Below, one piece after another: positions 28,046 through 36,676 of a DNA stretch of 38,443 nucleotides. Each line of letters opens with the position of its first letter. The stretch's first letter is position 1. The stretch is from an uncultured Pseudomonadales bacterium (GTDB taxonomy: Bacteria; Pseudomonadota; Gammaproteobacteria; Pseudomonadales; Pseudohongiellaceae), in assembly GCA_905478195.1 (NCBI GenBank), contig CAJQHM010000074.1:1-38443 (forward strand), read 5' to 3'. Below the pieces are notes generated by a model that worked only from the letters and a program-made list of their open reading frames with translations, had not been told where the DNA came from and made no database searches. Both the position numbers and the translations under genes were made by a program.

Positions 28046-29275
28046 ATGACGAAAAAAGGCTTCAACACTACAAACCTCCACTGCGACCGCAGAGACAAGC
28101 CGGAACATGGCGTACTGCACAAAGCCATTCATCCGTCCGTGGCCTATGGCTACGAGGACGCTAGGGAGTTGGCCGACGTATTTCAGGGAAAGCGCGCGGG
28201 TTACAACTACGGACGCCAGCTAAACCCGACCGTAACTGCACTGCAAAACAGAATAACCGCCATGGAAGACGGCATAGCGACCGCCGCCTTCGCCACAGGC
28301 ATGGCCGCCATCGCATCAACCATGCTCTCGCTGCTGCGCCAGGGGGATCACATCATCTCCAGCGCGTATCTGTTCGGAAACACCAACAGCCTGTTTGGCA
28401 CGCTTCGAAACCTGGGTATAGAAGTCAGCTTCGTCGACGCAACCGACGTGCATGAGGTAAAGGCGGCGATCAAGGAAAATACACGCCTGATCTTCGTCGA
28501 AACCATAGCGAATCCGGTCACGCAGATAGCAGATCTGACCGGAATTGGCGCACTGTGTAAAAGTGAAAACCTGATTTATTGCGTCGACAATACGATGACC
28601 TCCCCGCACCTTTTTTCACCCAAGTCGGTCGATGCTAGTTTCAGCGTCAATTCCCTGACCAAATATATAGGCGGCCATGGCAATGCCCTCGGTGGCGCCA
28701 TCACAGATACCGGTCTCTACGATTGGTCGAATTTCGCCAATATTTTTGATGATTACAAGAATCAAGATGTAAAGCTCTGGGGCATTACGCAGGTAAAGAA
28801 GAAAGGCCTGCGCGACATAGGCGCCTCTCTGGGGCCCGAAGCCGCTCACCACTTAGCCGTAGGCTCGGAAACGCTAAGCCTGCGCATGGACAAGGCCTGC
28901 AGCAACGCACAGGCAATTGCAGAGTTTTGCGCTGCGCACCCCAAGGTCAATCAGGTCTACTATCCCGGCCTGCCCACACATCCACAACACTCTCGGGCCA
29001 AGGAATTATTCAGCGGGTTTGGCGGGATCATGAGTATCGACCTCATCGAGGGCGTAGATTGCTTCGATGTACTAAACGCACTGGACAACGTAGTTTCATC
29101 AAGCAACTTAGGTGACACGCGCACACTCGCCATTCCAGTTGCCCATACCATTTATTATGAGATGGGTGCGCAGCGCCGCGCCTCTATGGGCATCGCTGAT
29201 TCCATGATTCGCTTCTCGATTGGCATCGAAGAAATCGACGATCTACTCGCCGACTTCGAAAAAGCACTCGCCTGA
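28046..29275 (+). CDS. Cys/Met-metabolism PLP-dependent enzyme (cystathionine gamma-synthase family)
   Basis: A 409-residue fold-type I PLP enzyme of the trans-sulfuration group. The PLP lysine is Lys206 in VNSLTKYIGGHGNALGG; YNYGRQLNPTVTALQ carries the Tyr/Arg phosphate contacts from the neighbouring subunit; VDNTMTSPH has the PLP-ring aspartate; SLGDTRTLAIP-like segment SNLGDTRTLAIPVAHTIYY is at the substrate carboxylate site. It could act as O-succinyl/O-acetylhomoserine sulfhydrylase, cystathionine gamma-synthase or a gamma-lyase; sequence alone does not decide. The following Rieske gene starts 23 bases downstream. Confidence 0.9.
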   Translation: MTKKGFNTTNLHCDRRDKPEHGVLHKAIHPSVAYGYEDARELADVFQGKRAGYNYGRQLNPTVTALQNRITAMEDGIATAAFATGMAAIASTMLSLLRQGDHIISSAYLFGNTNSLFGTLRNLGIEVSFVDATDVHEVKAAIKENTRLIFVETIANPVTQIADLTGIGALCKSENLIYCVDNTMTSPHLFSPKSVDASFSVNSLTKYIGGHGNALGGAITDTGLYDWSNFANIFDDYKNQDVKLWGITQVKKKGLRDIGASLGPEAAHHLAVGSETLSLRMDKACSNAQAIAEFCAAHPKVNQVYYPGLPTHPQHSRAKELFSGFGGIMSIDLIEGVDCFDVLNALDNVVSSSNLGDTRTLAIPVAHTIYYEMGAQRRASMGIADSMIRFSIGIEEIDDLLADFEKALA

Positions 29276-29297
29276 GTTTACGGAGAACACGGTAATT

Positions 29298-29645
29298 ATG
29301 ATCAGTCTTATTGCGATAGATGAAATCGAGGAAGGGACATCAAAGGGAATCGAAGTTAACAACCTCTACATGTTCGCCGTGAAGAAAGACGATCAGATAT
29401 TTCTGTATTGGAATCGTTGCCCGCATCTTGGCACGCCACTTGAGTGGGAAGAAGACAAGTTTTTGGACCCCGACGGAGCGCTGATTATTTGCTCCACACA
29501 CGGCGCGCTCTTTCAGATAGATGGTGGTCAATGTCTTGCCGGGCCTTGCAAGGGCAAACACCTGCAAGCGATACCGTTTATTGCCGACAATGGCATGGTC
29601 ATGGTTGAAGAATCTGCCCTGCGCGTGTCGACGCCGCTGCGCTAG
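29298..29645 (+). CDS. Rieske [2Fe-2S] ferredoxin-like protein
   Basis: The 115-residue protein is a stand-alone Rieske domain. The cluster ligands are CPH (RCPHLGTPLEW) and CSTH (IICSTHGALFQID), separated by 16-17 residues, with a later GPCKGKHL loop that usually forms the proline loop/disulfide area. Such small Rieske proteins donate electrons to oxygenases or act as ferredoxins; no oxygenase is nearby. An upstream extension of the frame to 29220 overlaps the preceding gene; the ATG at 29298 is chosen as it begins the conserved fold. Confidence 0.88.
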   Translation: MISLIAIDEIEEGTSKGIEVNNLYMFAVKKDDQIFLYWNRCPHLGTPLEWEEDKFLDPDGALIICSTHGALFQIDGGQCLAGPCKGKHLQAIPFIADNGMVMVEESALRVSTPLR

Positions 29646-29649
29646 ACTC

Positions 29650-30375
29650 CTACTCTAGGAGCACCGGCAAGCTTTCATGCAGTTCTATTGTAGAGTCTTG
29701 CAAATCGAATTCGGCTGCATAGGCGAGAATCTCCACCCCCTTGGCCACAACCTCTCTGAGCAGACGGCCGTATTCGGGGTCAATATCATCGGCCGGGGCG
29801 ATGCGCTGTATGCCGCTGTGTTGCACACAGAACAGAAGAACCGCTCGATGACCCTGTTCATGCATCGCCAGTAACTCTTGCAGGTGCTTCTGTCCGCGCG
29901 TGGTAACCGCATCTGGGAACGTGCCCAGGCCGTCACCGAGACCCAGGCTCACATTCTTCACCTCGACAAAACAGAGCGCATTGGCATCGCCAGTGGAACC
30001 TTCCAGAAGAAAGTCGATACGGCTCTTCTGCTCACCGTAGGGCACTTCACTGCGAATCGTCTCGTAGCCGACCAGTTCTGCTATTCGATCTTTTGCAATA
30101 GCCTCATGAACGAGCTTGTTTGCCAGCCCGGTATTGATTCCAACGATGTGCTCGCCATCCACCTCTACCAACTCCCAGGTGCAGGCGTATTTCCTCTTTG
30201 GATTTTCGGAATCGGAGTACCAGACCCTACTGCCAGGCTCCTGACAATTCTTCATAGAACCCGTGTTAGGGCAGTGTATAGTAATCAGCTCGCCGTTTTC
30301 TTTTCTTATATCTGCAAGAAATCGCTTGTAGCGTTTGACTAGAGTGCCTGCCTGTAACTTCTTATCTAACTTCAT
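29650..30375 (-). CDS. sfsA: SfsA, sugar fermentation stimulation protein
   Basis: The 241-residue protein matches SfsA, named as a multicopy activator of maltose genes in E. coli and shown to bind DNA; its fold includes a PD-(D/E)xK nuclease-like core, visible as [10 protein letters not shown] ... [10 protein letters not shown]. Other family marks are [19 protein letters not shown] and [17 protein letters not shown]. The ATG at 30375 is preferred over a TTG one codon upstream. sfsA lies beside dksA in E. coli; here an aminotransferase gene sits between them. It is convergent with the Rieske gene, four bases apart. Confidence 0.95.
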   Translation of the reverse strand: MKLDKKLQAGTLVKRYKRFLADIRKENGELITIHCPNTGSMKNCQEPGSRVWYSDSENPKRKYACTWELVEVDGEHIVGINTGLANKLVHEAIAKDRIAELVGYETIRSEVPYGEQKSRIDFLLEGSTGDANALCFVEVKNVSLGLGDGLGTFPDAVTTRGQKHLQELLAMHEQGHRAVLLFCVQHSGIQRIAPADDIDPEYGRLLREVVAKGVEILAYAAEFDLQDSTIELHESLPVLLE

Positions 30376-30430
30376 CAATTGTCCGTCCGCAGTGGAAAAA
30401 CATTGCTCGCCGGCTCGAGAGGAGTAGCAC

Positions 30431-31603
30431 TCACTTCAACAACGCCTTGCTGAGTCTTTCCACGCCCAGCACCAAACTGTCCATATCCGTGGTGAAGGCA
30501 ATTCGCACATGGCGTTTGCTCTCGAAGTCCCCGAAGTCAGTGCCCGGAGTTAGGGCTACGCCATGTTCCTCTAGCAGATCGCGGCAGAATTCTTCACAGT
30601 CATCTGAGAACCTGGAAATATCGGCGTAAATATAGAACGCTCCCTGAATATTCTCTGATAGAGAGAAACCAATGTCTTTAAGCGCCGCTGTCAAGTAATC
30701 CCTACGCTGTCGAAATGCATGCCGTCGCTCCTCGAAGATAGTCTTCGCCTCGGGAGTGAAGGCAGCAAGCGCCGCATTCTGCGCAATGGAAGAAGCCGAT
30801 ATATACAAGTTTTGTGCAAGTATCGTTGCCATCTCGATATAGTCATCGGGCACGACGATCCAGCCCAGCCGCCAGCCTGTCATACCAAAATATTTAGAGA
30901 AGCTATTTACTACAAAGGCAGACTGATCCAATTCCAACACACTTGGCAGGTCGTCTACATAATGTAGGCCGTGGTAAATCTCATCTACCAACAGATGCTT
31001 TTGCTTCGATGCCGCCCAGTCACAGGCAGCCTTGAGATCCTCTCGCTCCAAAATAGTGCCCGTGGGATTGCTAGGAGATGCCAACCATAGACCGCTGGTA
31101 TTGTTCTCGCAGTATTGATCCAATTGCGCCACGCTAGGCTGAAAATTCTGCTCTATACCTACCGGAATCAATTGCGGTTGAGCAGACATCATGTGGATAA
31201 AATTGCGTACACAGGGATACGCTGGATCGCTTATTAATACGCCATCGCCCGCTCGAACCAGCAGATTAGCCAACAGACTCAGGCCGCCGCTGGCACCGGG
31301 AGTAATAAGAATTCGCTCGGGGCTAACCTCGACACCATAGTTCTGCTCATAGTAGCCAGCCAGACTTTCCCGCAAAGGAGCGAGCCCCGTGGCAGCCGTG
31401 TATTGCGTTAATCCCGCATCGAGAGCCTTCTTACCGGCGTCTATAATAGGCTGCGCGGAAGAGTAATCCGGCTCCCCGACTTCCATGTGCACAATTCGCC
31501 GCCCCTGTGCTTCCAGCTCCTGGGCTCTGGCCATGACCGTCATGACACGAAAAGGGTTCACCTTAGAGAGTGGATCTGGACCCCGGTTTGGCAGACTGGA
31601 CAT
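30431..31603 (-). CDS. Class I/II pyridoxal-phosphate aminotransferase
   Basis: The 390-residue enzyme is of fold-type I. The PLP lysine lies in [17 protein letters not shown], with the phosphate contacts around it; [11 protein letters not shown] and [13 protein letters not shown] (Asn of SNPTG) are classic for the aspartate/alanine aminotransferase group, and VRIAFTTDM holds the substrate-carboxylate arginine. The ATG at 31603 has AGGA nine bases upstream; an open extension to 31642 is unlikely to be used. In Pseudomonas an aminotransferase gene also sits just before dksA. Substrate unknown; it might cover the missing hisC function, but nothing in the sequence shows this. Confidence 0.9.
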   Translation of the reverse strand: MSSLPNRGPDPLSKVNPFRVMTVMARAQELEAQGRRIVHMEVGEPDYSSAQPIIDAGKKALDAGLTQYTAATGLAPLRESLAGYYEQNYGVEVSPERILITPGASGGLSLLANLLVRAGDGVLISDPAYPCVRNFIHMMSAQPQLIPVGIEQNFQPSVAQLDQYCENNTSGLWLASPSNPTGTILEREDLKAACDWAASKQKHLLVDEIYHGLHYVDDLPSVLELDQSAFVVNSFSKYFGMTGWRLGWIVVPDDYIEMATILAQNLYISASSIAQNAALAAFTPEAKTIFEERRHAFRQRRDYLTAALKDIGFSLSENIQGAFYIYADISRFSDDCEEFCRDLLEEHGVALTPGTDFGDFESKRHVRIAFTTDMDSLVLGVERLSKALLK

Positions 31604-31949
31604 GATGAGATTCCTGGCAGGACTTCGAATGGCTGGAGCCAATCATTATAGTGGATGAAATTTATCGACAGCTAGGTATTAATAAGGCCCAAGCCCAACT
31701 ATGCCCACTTTTTAACAAACTTCTAATTTTGATAGCATCCCCATTGAGAATCTGGTAGCTTACCCAGCTTTCTGAAAATTGCACTTTTTCAAACTACAAA
31801 AAAGCGCAATGATCCACTAACCAACTCCGTCTGGGATTTGCCAAAAGAGTTCGTTTAATCAATAAATAATCTTGGTTCACGCGGCTAGCTTGCCTAAAAA
31901 CTTGCGCAATTAACGTGTTGAACAAAGATATACAGAGGCATTAGCGATA
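31604..31949. other. Divergent intergenic region upstream of dksA
   Basis: This 346-base gap between the aminotransferase and dksA must hold divergent promoters. I see no gene or RNA motif. TTGGTT-N17-TAAAAA at about 31873-31901 is a poor rightward promoter candidate. An 8-base inverted pair TAGTGGAT (31649-31656) and ATCCACTA (31812-31819) is too far apart to interpret. Confidence 0.4.
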
Positions 31950-32393
31950 ATGGCTAACACTCAAAACTTAGAAGCCCAACCGGTTCTAAAAAACTTCGTT
32001 CCGTACAAGCCGAAGAAGAACGAAGTGTACATGAACGAAAAGCAGCGCGAGCACTTCAAAACTATCTTGCTAGATTGGCGTAACCAGCTAATGCAGGAAG
32101 TCGATCGGACTGTGCATCATATGCAAGACGATGCCGCCAACTACCCTGATCCTGCAGATCGCGCCACCCAGGAAGAAGAGTTCAGCCTGGAGTTGCGTAC
32201 TCGTGATAGAGAACGCAAGCTTATCAAGAAGATAGACAGCACCATCGAACTCATCGCTCAAGATGACTATGGCTACTGCGAATCTTGCGGCATCGAAATA
32301 GGTATTCGCCGACTCGAAGCAAGACCCACGGCGAACAAGTGTATCGACTGCAAGACTCTTGATGAAATCAAAGAGAAGCAGCTAGGCAGTTAG
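31950..32393 (+). CDS. dksA: RNA polymerase-binding transcription factor DksA
   Basis: DksA inserts its coiled coil in the RNA polymerase secondary channel and, with ppGpp, alters rRNA and amino-acid promoter activity. The 147-residue protein has the N-terminal segment [15 protein letters not shown], the coiled coil with tip [12 protein letters not shown] (the DxxDxA acidic tip), and a C4 zinc finger ([10 protein letters not shown] ... ANKCIDCK). Its order with gluQ and the following cbr genes is the Pseudomonas order. Confidence 0.97.
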   Translation: MANTQNLEAQPVLKNFVPYKPKKNEVYMNEKQREHFKTILLDWRNQLMQEVDRTVHHMQDDAANYPDPADRATQEEEFSLELRTRDRERKLIKKIDSTIELIAQDDYGYCESCGIEIGIRRLEARPTANKCIDCKTLDEIKEKQLGS

Positions 32394-32402
32394 AGATATT
32401 CA

Positions 32403-32436
32403 TAAGCCGCATGCGCTAAATTGCGCTTGCGGCTTA
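32403..32436 (+). terminator. Long hairpin after dksA
   Basis: TAAGCCGCATGCGC and GCGCTTGCGGCTTA pair over 14 positions with a single mismatch and a six-base loop (TAAATT). No T tract follows, so it may be a 3'-end stabilising hairpin or Rho-assisted terminator rather than a classic intrinsic terminator. It begins nine bases after the dksA stop. Confidence 0.6.
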
Positions 32437-32530
32437 GCCTGCCCGCACCACCTCCAAAGCAGCAAAGCCTTCTTGCCTCATCAATTGAGAGAGAATTACG
32501 GGCCCATTCCGTACTAAACTGCTACTCAAT

Positions 32531-33448
32531 ATGCAAAACCCAACAGACACCCAGAACCCGTCGAAGTTAGCTTCAGGCTATATAGGCCGCTTTGCTCCGT
32601 CGCCAACCGGCCCCCTGCATTTCGGCTCACTGGTTGCCGCCCTTGCCAGCTTTCTGGATGCCCGCGCCAACAATGGCAAGTGGCTCATGCGACTAGAAGA
32701 CCTGGATCCACCCAGAGAACCACAGGGTAGCGCCCAGTTGATTCTGCAACAGTTGCTGGATCTCGGGCTAAGCTGGGATGGCGAAGTGCTTTATCAGAGT
32801 TCACGCCTGGATGCCTACGAAGAAGTCTTGCAACAGCTACAGGACAAAAGGCTTGCCTACCCCTGCAACTGTACTCGTCCCCAGATTAAAGCCATGGGCA
32901 ATGTCTACGATGGCTCCTGTAGGACTAGAATCTCAGCACCGGCAAAACCCTATGCACTGCGCGTAAAGATCGAGGCCATAGAATTAGGCTTTGACGATGC
33001 CATACAGGGGTGCTTCGTCCAACAACTCGCAACCCAGCTCGGCGATTTCGTGGTCCGTCGCAAGGACGAACTCTTCGCCTACCAATTGGCGGTAGTGGTC
33101 GATGATGAATTTCAGAATGTTTCACACGTTGTACGCGGATGGGACCTGCTCGACTCAACACCGAGGCAGATCTATCTTCAGCAGCTCCTCAACTACAGAC
33201 CCATGCATTATGCGCATATCCCGATTGTGGTTGACGAGCTGGGGCAGAAACTGAGCAAGCAGGCTTTCGCGAGTTCTATTAGAACCGACAAGGCAACAGA
33301 GCTAATTTTTCAGGGGCTAAAATTTCTCGGCCAATCGCCTGTTGACGAGATTAAAAAAGAGAGCCCGGAGTCACAATTGCAATGGGCCATAGAGAACTGG
33401 GACATACAGCGCGTCCCAAAAGTAGCGAAGCTGCCATTTATACTATGA
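32531..33448 (+). CDS. gluQ: Glutamyl-Q tRNA(Asp) synthetase
   Basis: GluQ (YadB) attaches glutamate to the queuosine base of tRNA-Asp rather than to the tRNA end. At 305 residues it is the truncated GluRS paralogue lacking the anticodon-binding domain. The class I signatures are present: IGRFAPSPTGPLHFGSLVAA (HIGH-type) and QKLSKQ (KMSKS-type). Cysteines in YPCNCTRPQ and YDGSCR form the zinc site. It follows dksA as in E. coli and Pseudomonas. Confidence 0.94.
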   Translation: MQNPTDTQNPSKLASGYIGRFAPSPTGPLHFGSLVAALASFLDARANNGKWLMRLEDLDPPREPQGSAQLILQQLLDLGLSWDGEVLYQSSRLDAYEEVLQQLQDKRLAYPCNCTRPQIKAMGNVYDGSCRTRISAPAKPYALRVKIEAIELGFDDAIQGCFVQQLATQLGDFVVRRKDELFAYQLAVVVDDEFQNVSHVVRGWDLLDSTPRQIYLQQLLNYRPMHYAHIPIVVDELGQKLSKQAFASSIRTDKATELIFQGLKFLGQSPVDEIKKESPESQLQWAIENWDIQRVPKVAKLPFIL

Positions 33449-33539
33449 GTAGATTCCAGCCCATCACCCGCTTAGCCATAGACTTGCTCAGACGCTCCTT
33501 ATACTATCCTGCAGGTGTCATAGCGGAGAAGGAATCCTA

Positions 33540-33716
33540 GTGTATATACCCCGATCGATCTTAGTCCTTCTATTGATCGTATACCTGCTCTTCCTATTGA
33601 GCGCCGACTGGATCAATCAGGACAGCGGTGCCTGGTACCGTCCATTCATGGTTGGATTCCTGGTAGTCCTGATCGCTAGCTGGTCCCATCGGGAACAGGA
33701 TTCCGATGAATTTTGA
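33540..33716 (+). CDS. cbrX: Small membrane protein overlapping cbrA (CbrX-like)
   Basis: A 58-codon ORF starts with GTG, with AAGGA six bases upstream, and stops 11 bases inside cbrA, so translation is probably coupled. The product has two hydrophobic helices: SILVLLLIVYLLFLLSADW (about 6-24) and a second from RPFMVGFLVVLIASW to residue 49, with a charged tail (SHREQDSDEF). In Pseudomonas a small ORF called cbrX occupies the same place and is co-translated with cbrA. Assignment rests on position, size and topology rather than on a sequence match I can quote. Confidence 0.75.
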   Translation: MYIPRSILVLLLIVYLLFLLSADWINQDSGAWYRPFMVGFLVVLIASWSHREQDSDEF

Positions 33717-36627
33717 AATAAGCACTATTATTGCCTTGGGCAGTGGCTATCTTGCGCTTCTGTTCGGTATCGCCTTCGTAACAGAGCGCGGCTGGATTCC
33801 GATCAAGATCGTGCGCCACCCTATCGTCTATGTACTCTCCCTAGGAGTCTTCGCTAGTGTTTGGGCCTATTACACCTCGGTAGGCAACGCCCAGCGCGAT
33901 GGCTACGGCTATCTCGCCAGCTTCATCGGCATCTCGCTGGCATTCCTATTCTCACCCCTATTACTACGTCCATTATTAGCACTCACTCGCACCTATCAAC
34001 TAAGCTCCCTGGCCGATCTCATGGCGTTCCGTTATCGCACTCCCTGGGCGGGCACCTTAACCACACTGGTCATACTGATCGCAGTTACACCGCTTATTGC
34101 ACTGCAAATAAGAGCGGTATCCGATACTGCCTACCTATTGTCTCCAGAGTCTGCACAAGGCCTGCTAGCAATTGGATTCTGTGTGGTAATTACACTGTTC
34201 TCTATACTCTTCGGCACTTCCAGAAAGGCAGGACGCACACAATACGACGGCCTGGTCATGGCGATCGCCTTCGAATCCCTGGTGAAGCTGATTGCGTTTC
34301 TGGCGGTGGGTGTCTTCGCGATATACGGCGCCTTCGGCAGCCTCGATGAGCTCGATCTTTGGTTGCAAGATCAACCAGAACTGCTGGCCAGCCTGAAGAA
34401 CACAGACTACTTCTCCTCCTTCCATGTCATGGCACTGCTTTTCTTCACGGCAGCTATCGCGATGCCACACATGTTCTACGTAACCTTCAATGAGAACAAC
34501 GGACAGAGAGCGCTGTCTTTTGCAAGCTGGGGCTTACCCTTATATTTTCTCCTACTCAGCCTGCCGGTTCTGCCCATACTCTGGGCTGGATTGCAGTCTG
34601 GCAGCAACGTACAGGTAGAATACTTTCCTGTAGTGATCGGCGCGGCTTACGATATGCCGCTAATCAGCATGCTCGCCTATCTGGGTGGGCTCTCGGCCGC
34701 GAGCGGCCTGATTATCGTGATTACTCTAGCGCTTTCCAATATGTGCCTAAACCATCTGATACTGCCCATCTATCAGCCGAAAGCAAACGAAGACATCTAT
34801 CGCTGGCTACTATGGAAGCGCCGCCTTCTTATAACTGCAATCATATGGATGGGCTTCTTCTTTCACTATCTTCCAAGCCAACAAATAAGCATCGAGGTAA
34901 TCGGCATTGTCGCGTTCACTGCCTGTCTGCAGTTTATGCCAGGCATCGTCGCTATTCTCTATTGGCCAGAAGCCAACAAGAAAGGTTTCCTCTGGGGGCT
35001 TGCTACCGGCGTACTCACCTGGTTTCTATTCCTCATGTTGCCACTGCTCTCCGACTCTGGCCCACTCGCCCTGACCTCTATTAACTGGCGTGAGATAACG
35101 GCGCTCTCCCTCATCGGCAACTGTATTATATTTGTTACCGTCTCCATACTTAGCACTAGCAGCGACGAAGAAAGAAGCTCTGCAGATATCTGCACCCTCA
35201 ACACCATCAAGCGACGCAAACGCAGCGGCCTCGTTGCAAAATCAACCGATGACTTTATCAAGAGCCTAAGCAAACCCTTGGGAGAGAAAACGGCTGCGCG
35301 TGAAGTCGGACGTGCGCTCAAAGATCTAGACATCGGAGAAAAGGATCGCCGACCCTACGCCATGCAACAGCTCCGAGGGCGGCTGGAAGCGAACCTTTCT
35401 GGCCTGCTAGGCCCTTCTATTGCGAGAGAGATTATCGACTGCTACCTGCCCTACAGCATTGTCTCGCAACACGGCAGCTCCGATCTAAACGTTATCGAGA
35501 GTCGAATCGAAGCCTACCGCAGCAATCTATCAGGCATGGCAGCCGACCTCGATAACCTGCGGCGCTACCATCGCCAGATTCTATTAGACCTACCCTTAGG
35601 CGTGTGCTCTCTGAGTAGCGACAATGAGATCATTATGTGGAATCGCGCCATGGAACAGTTCACTAATTTAAACTATACCGATGTCGTCGGGTCTCAGGTA
35701 ATCGATCTTTCGGAGCCCTGGCTAAGCCTTATTACAAACTTCATCGATGACGACGTCATCCACTCCTATAAGTATGCCTTCGAACTAGACGGCCAGAAAA
35801 AAACTGTTAATCTGCATAAGGCACTCATCGAAAAAACCATGGATCCCGACTCGTCTCATGAAGGCGTAATTATTCTGCTGGAAGACATTACCGAAACCGA
35901 AATACTTGAGGCCGGGCTAACTCACAGCGAAAGACTCGCCTCTATCGGCAGACTAGCCGCCGGAGTAGCGCATGAGATCGGCAACCCAATTACCGGCATC
36001 GCCTGCCTCGCGCAAACGATTCGCGACGAATATGAAGACGAAGAATTACTTAATCTCGCCTCGCAAGTGATAGAGCAGACCGACCGCACATCGACGATAC
36101 TGCAGTCACTGGTCAACTTCGCCCATGCTGGCACGAATAAGACTCAATACGAGCGCGAGATAGTAAGCATTAGCGAATGCATGGCACAGGCACAGACCCT
36201 GGTTTCGCTGGATCGCAAGAGCAAGGAGCTGAACTTGCGCATCGAGTGTGATCCTGAAGCAAGAGTTCTCGGCGACTCACAGCGCCTATTGCAGGTATTG
36301 ATCAACCTAATCAACAACGCCCGTGATGCAAGCCAATCAAATGGCGAAGTCCTCTTGCGGACACAAGTAAAAGGCGAGATAGTCGAAATCGCCGTAATCG
36401 ACCAGGGAATAGGCATACCCCAGGCGATCAAAGATCGTGTCTTCGATCCATTTTTCACTACCAAAGAGGCGGGAGAAGGCACTGGACTGGGGCTTTCACT
36501 CGTTTTCAGCATAGTTGAAGACTTAGGGGGTGATATTGATATAATCAGCCCCGCAAAGGAAGGTGCAGGCGGTACACGGGTATTGCTGCGATTTACTTGC
36601 TACCATGGTGAACCTGCCGACAAGTGA
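33706..36627 (+). CDS. cbrA: Sensor histidine kinase with SLC5 transporter-like domain, CbrA type
   Basis: This 973-residue protein matches CbrA: residues 1 to about 490 form an SSS/SLC5 solute-symporter-like domain of about 13 helices; next comes a linker with a STAC-like region (about 520-590), a PAS domain (about 625-725), then the kinase. The phosphoacceptor is His756 in AAGVAHEIGNPITG; N-box NLINNARDAS (about 867-876); DQGIGIP; and GEGTGLGLSLVFS. In Pseudomonas CbrA/CbrB controls carbon-nitrogen balance, histidine use, and the Crc/CrcZ catabolite-repression system; the transporter part takes up histidine in P. fluorescens. The start ATG lies inside the end of the small upstream ORF. cbrB follows after 49 bases. 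Confidence 0.93.
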   Translation: MNFEISTIIALGSGYLALLFGIAFVTERGWIPIKIVRHPIVYVLSLGVFASVWAYYTSVGNAQRDGYGYLASFIGISLAFLFSPLLLRPLLALTRTYQLSSLADLMAFRYRTPWAGTLTTLVILIAVTPLIALQIRAVSDTAYLLSPESAQGLLAIGFCVVITLFSILFGTSRKAGRTQYDGLVMAIAFESLVKLIAFLAVGVFAIYGAFGSLDELDLWLQDQPELLASLKNTDYFSSFHVMALLFFTAAIAMPHMFYVTFNENNGQRALSFASWGLPLYFLLLSLPVLPILWAGLQSGSNVQVEYFPVVIGAAYDMPLISMLAYLGGLSAASGLIIVITLALSNMCLNHLILPIYQPKANEDIYRWLLWKRRLLITAIIWMGFFFHYLPSQQISIEVIGIVAFTACLQFMPGIVAILYWPEANKKGFLWGLATGVLTWFLFLMLPLLSDSGPLALTSINWREITALSLIGNCIIFVTVSILSTSSDEERSSADICTLNTIKRRKRSGLVAKSTDDFIKSLSKPLGEKTAAREVGRALKDLDIGEKDRRPYAMQQLRGRLEANLSGLLGPSIAREIIDCYLPYSIVSQHGSSDLNVIESRIEAYRSNLSGMAADLDNLRRYHRQILLDLPLGVCSLSSDNEIIMWNRAMEQFTNLNYTDVVGSQVIDLSEPWLSLITNFIDDDVIHSYKYAFELDGQKKTVNLHKALIEKTMDPDSSHEGVIILLEDITETEILEAGLTHSERLASIGRLAAGVAHEIGNPITGIACLAQTIRDEYEDEELLNLASQVIEQTDRTSTILQSLVNFAHAGTNKTQYEREIVSISECMAQAQTLVSLDRKSKELNLRIECDPEARVLGDSQRLLQVLINLINNARDASQSNGEVLLRTQVKGEIVEIAVIDQGIGIPQAIKDRVFDPFFTTKEAGEGTGLGLSLVFSIVEDLGGDIDIISPAKEGAGGTRVLLRFTCYHGEPADK

Positions 36628-36676
36628 TGCCTGCGGCAATTAACATACAAATAATTTACAAAATATAAGTAGTCAA

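Noticed and set aside
31649-31819. TAGTGGAT / ATCCACTA inverted pair in the dksA upstream region
   Set aside because: Eight bases separated by about 155 bases in an AT-rich gap is plausible by chance and fits no known operator layout.
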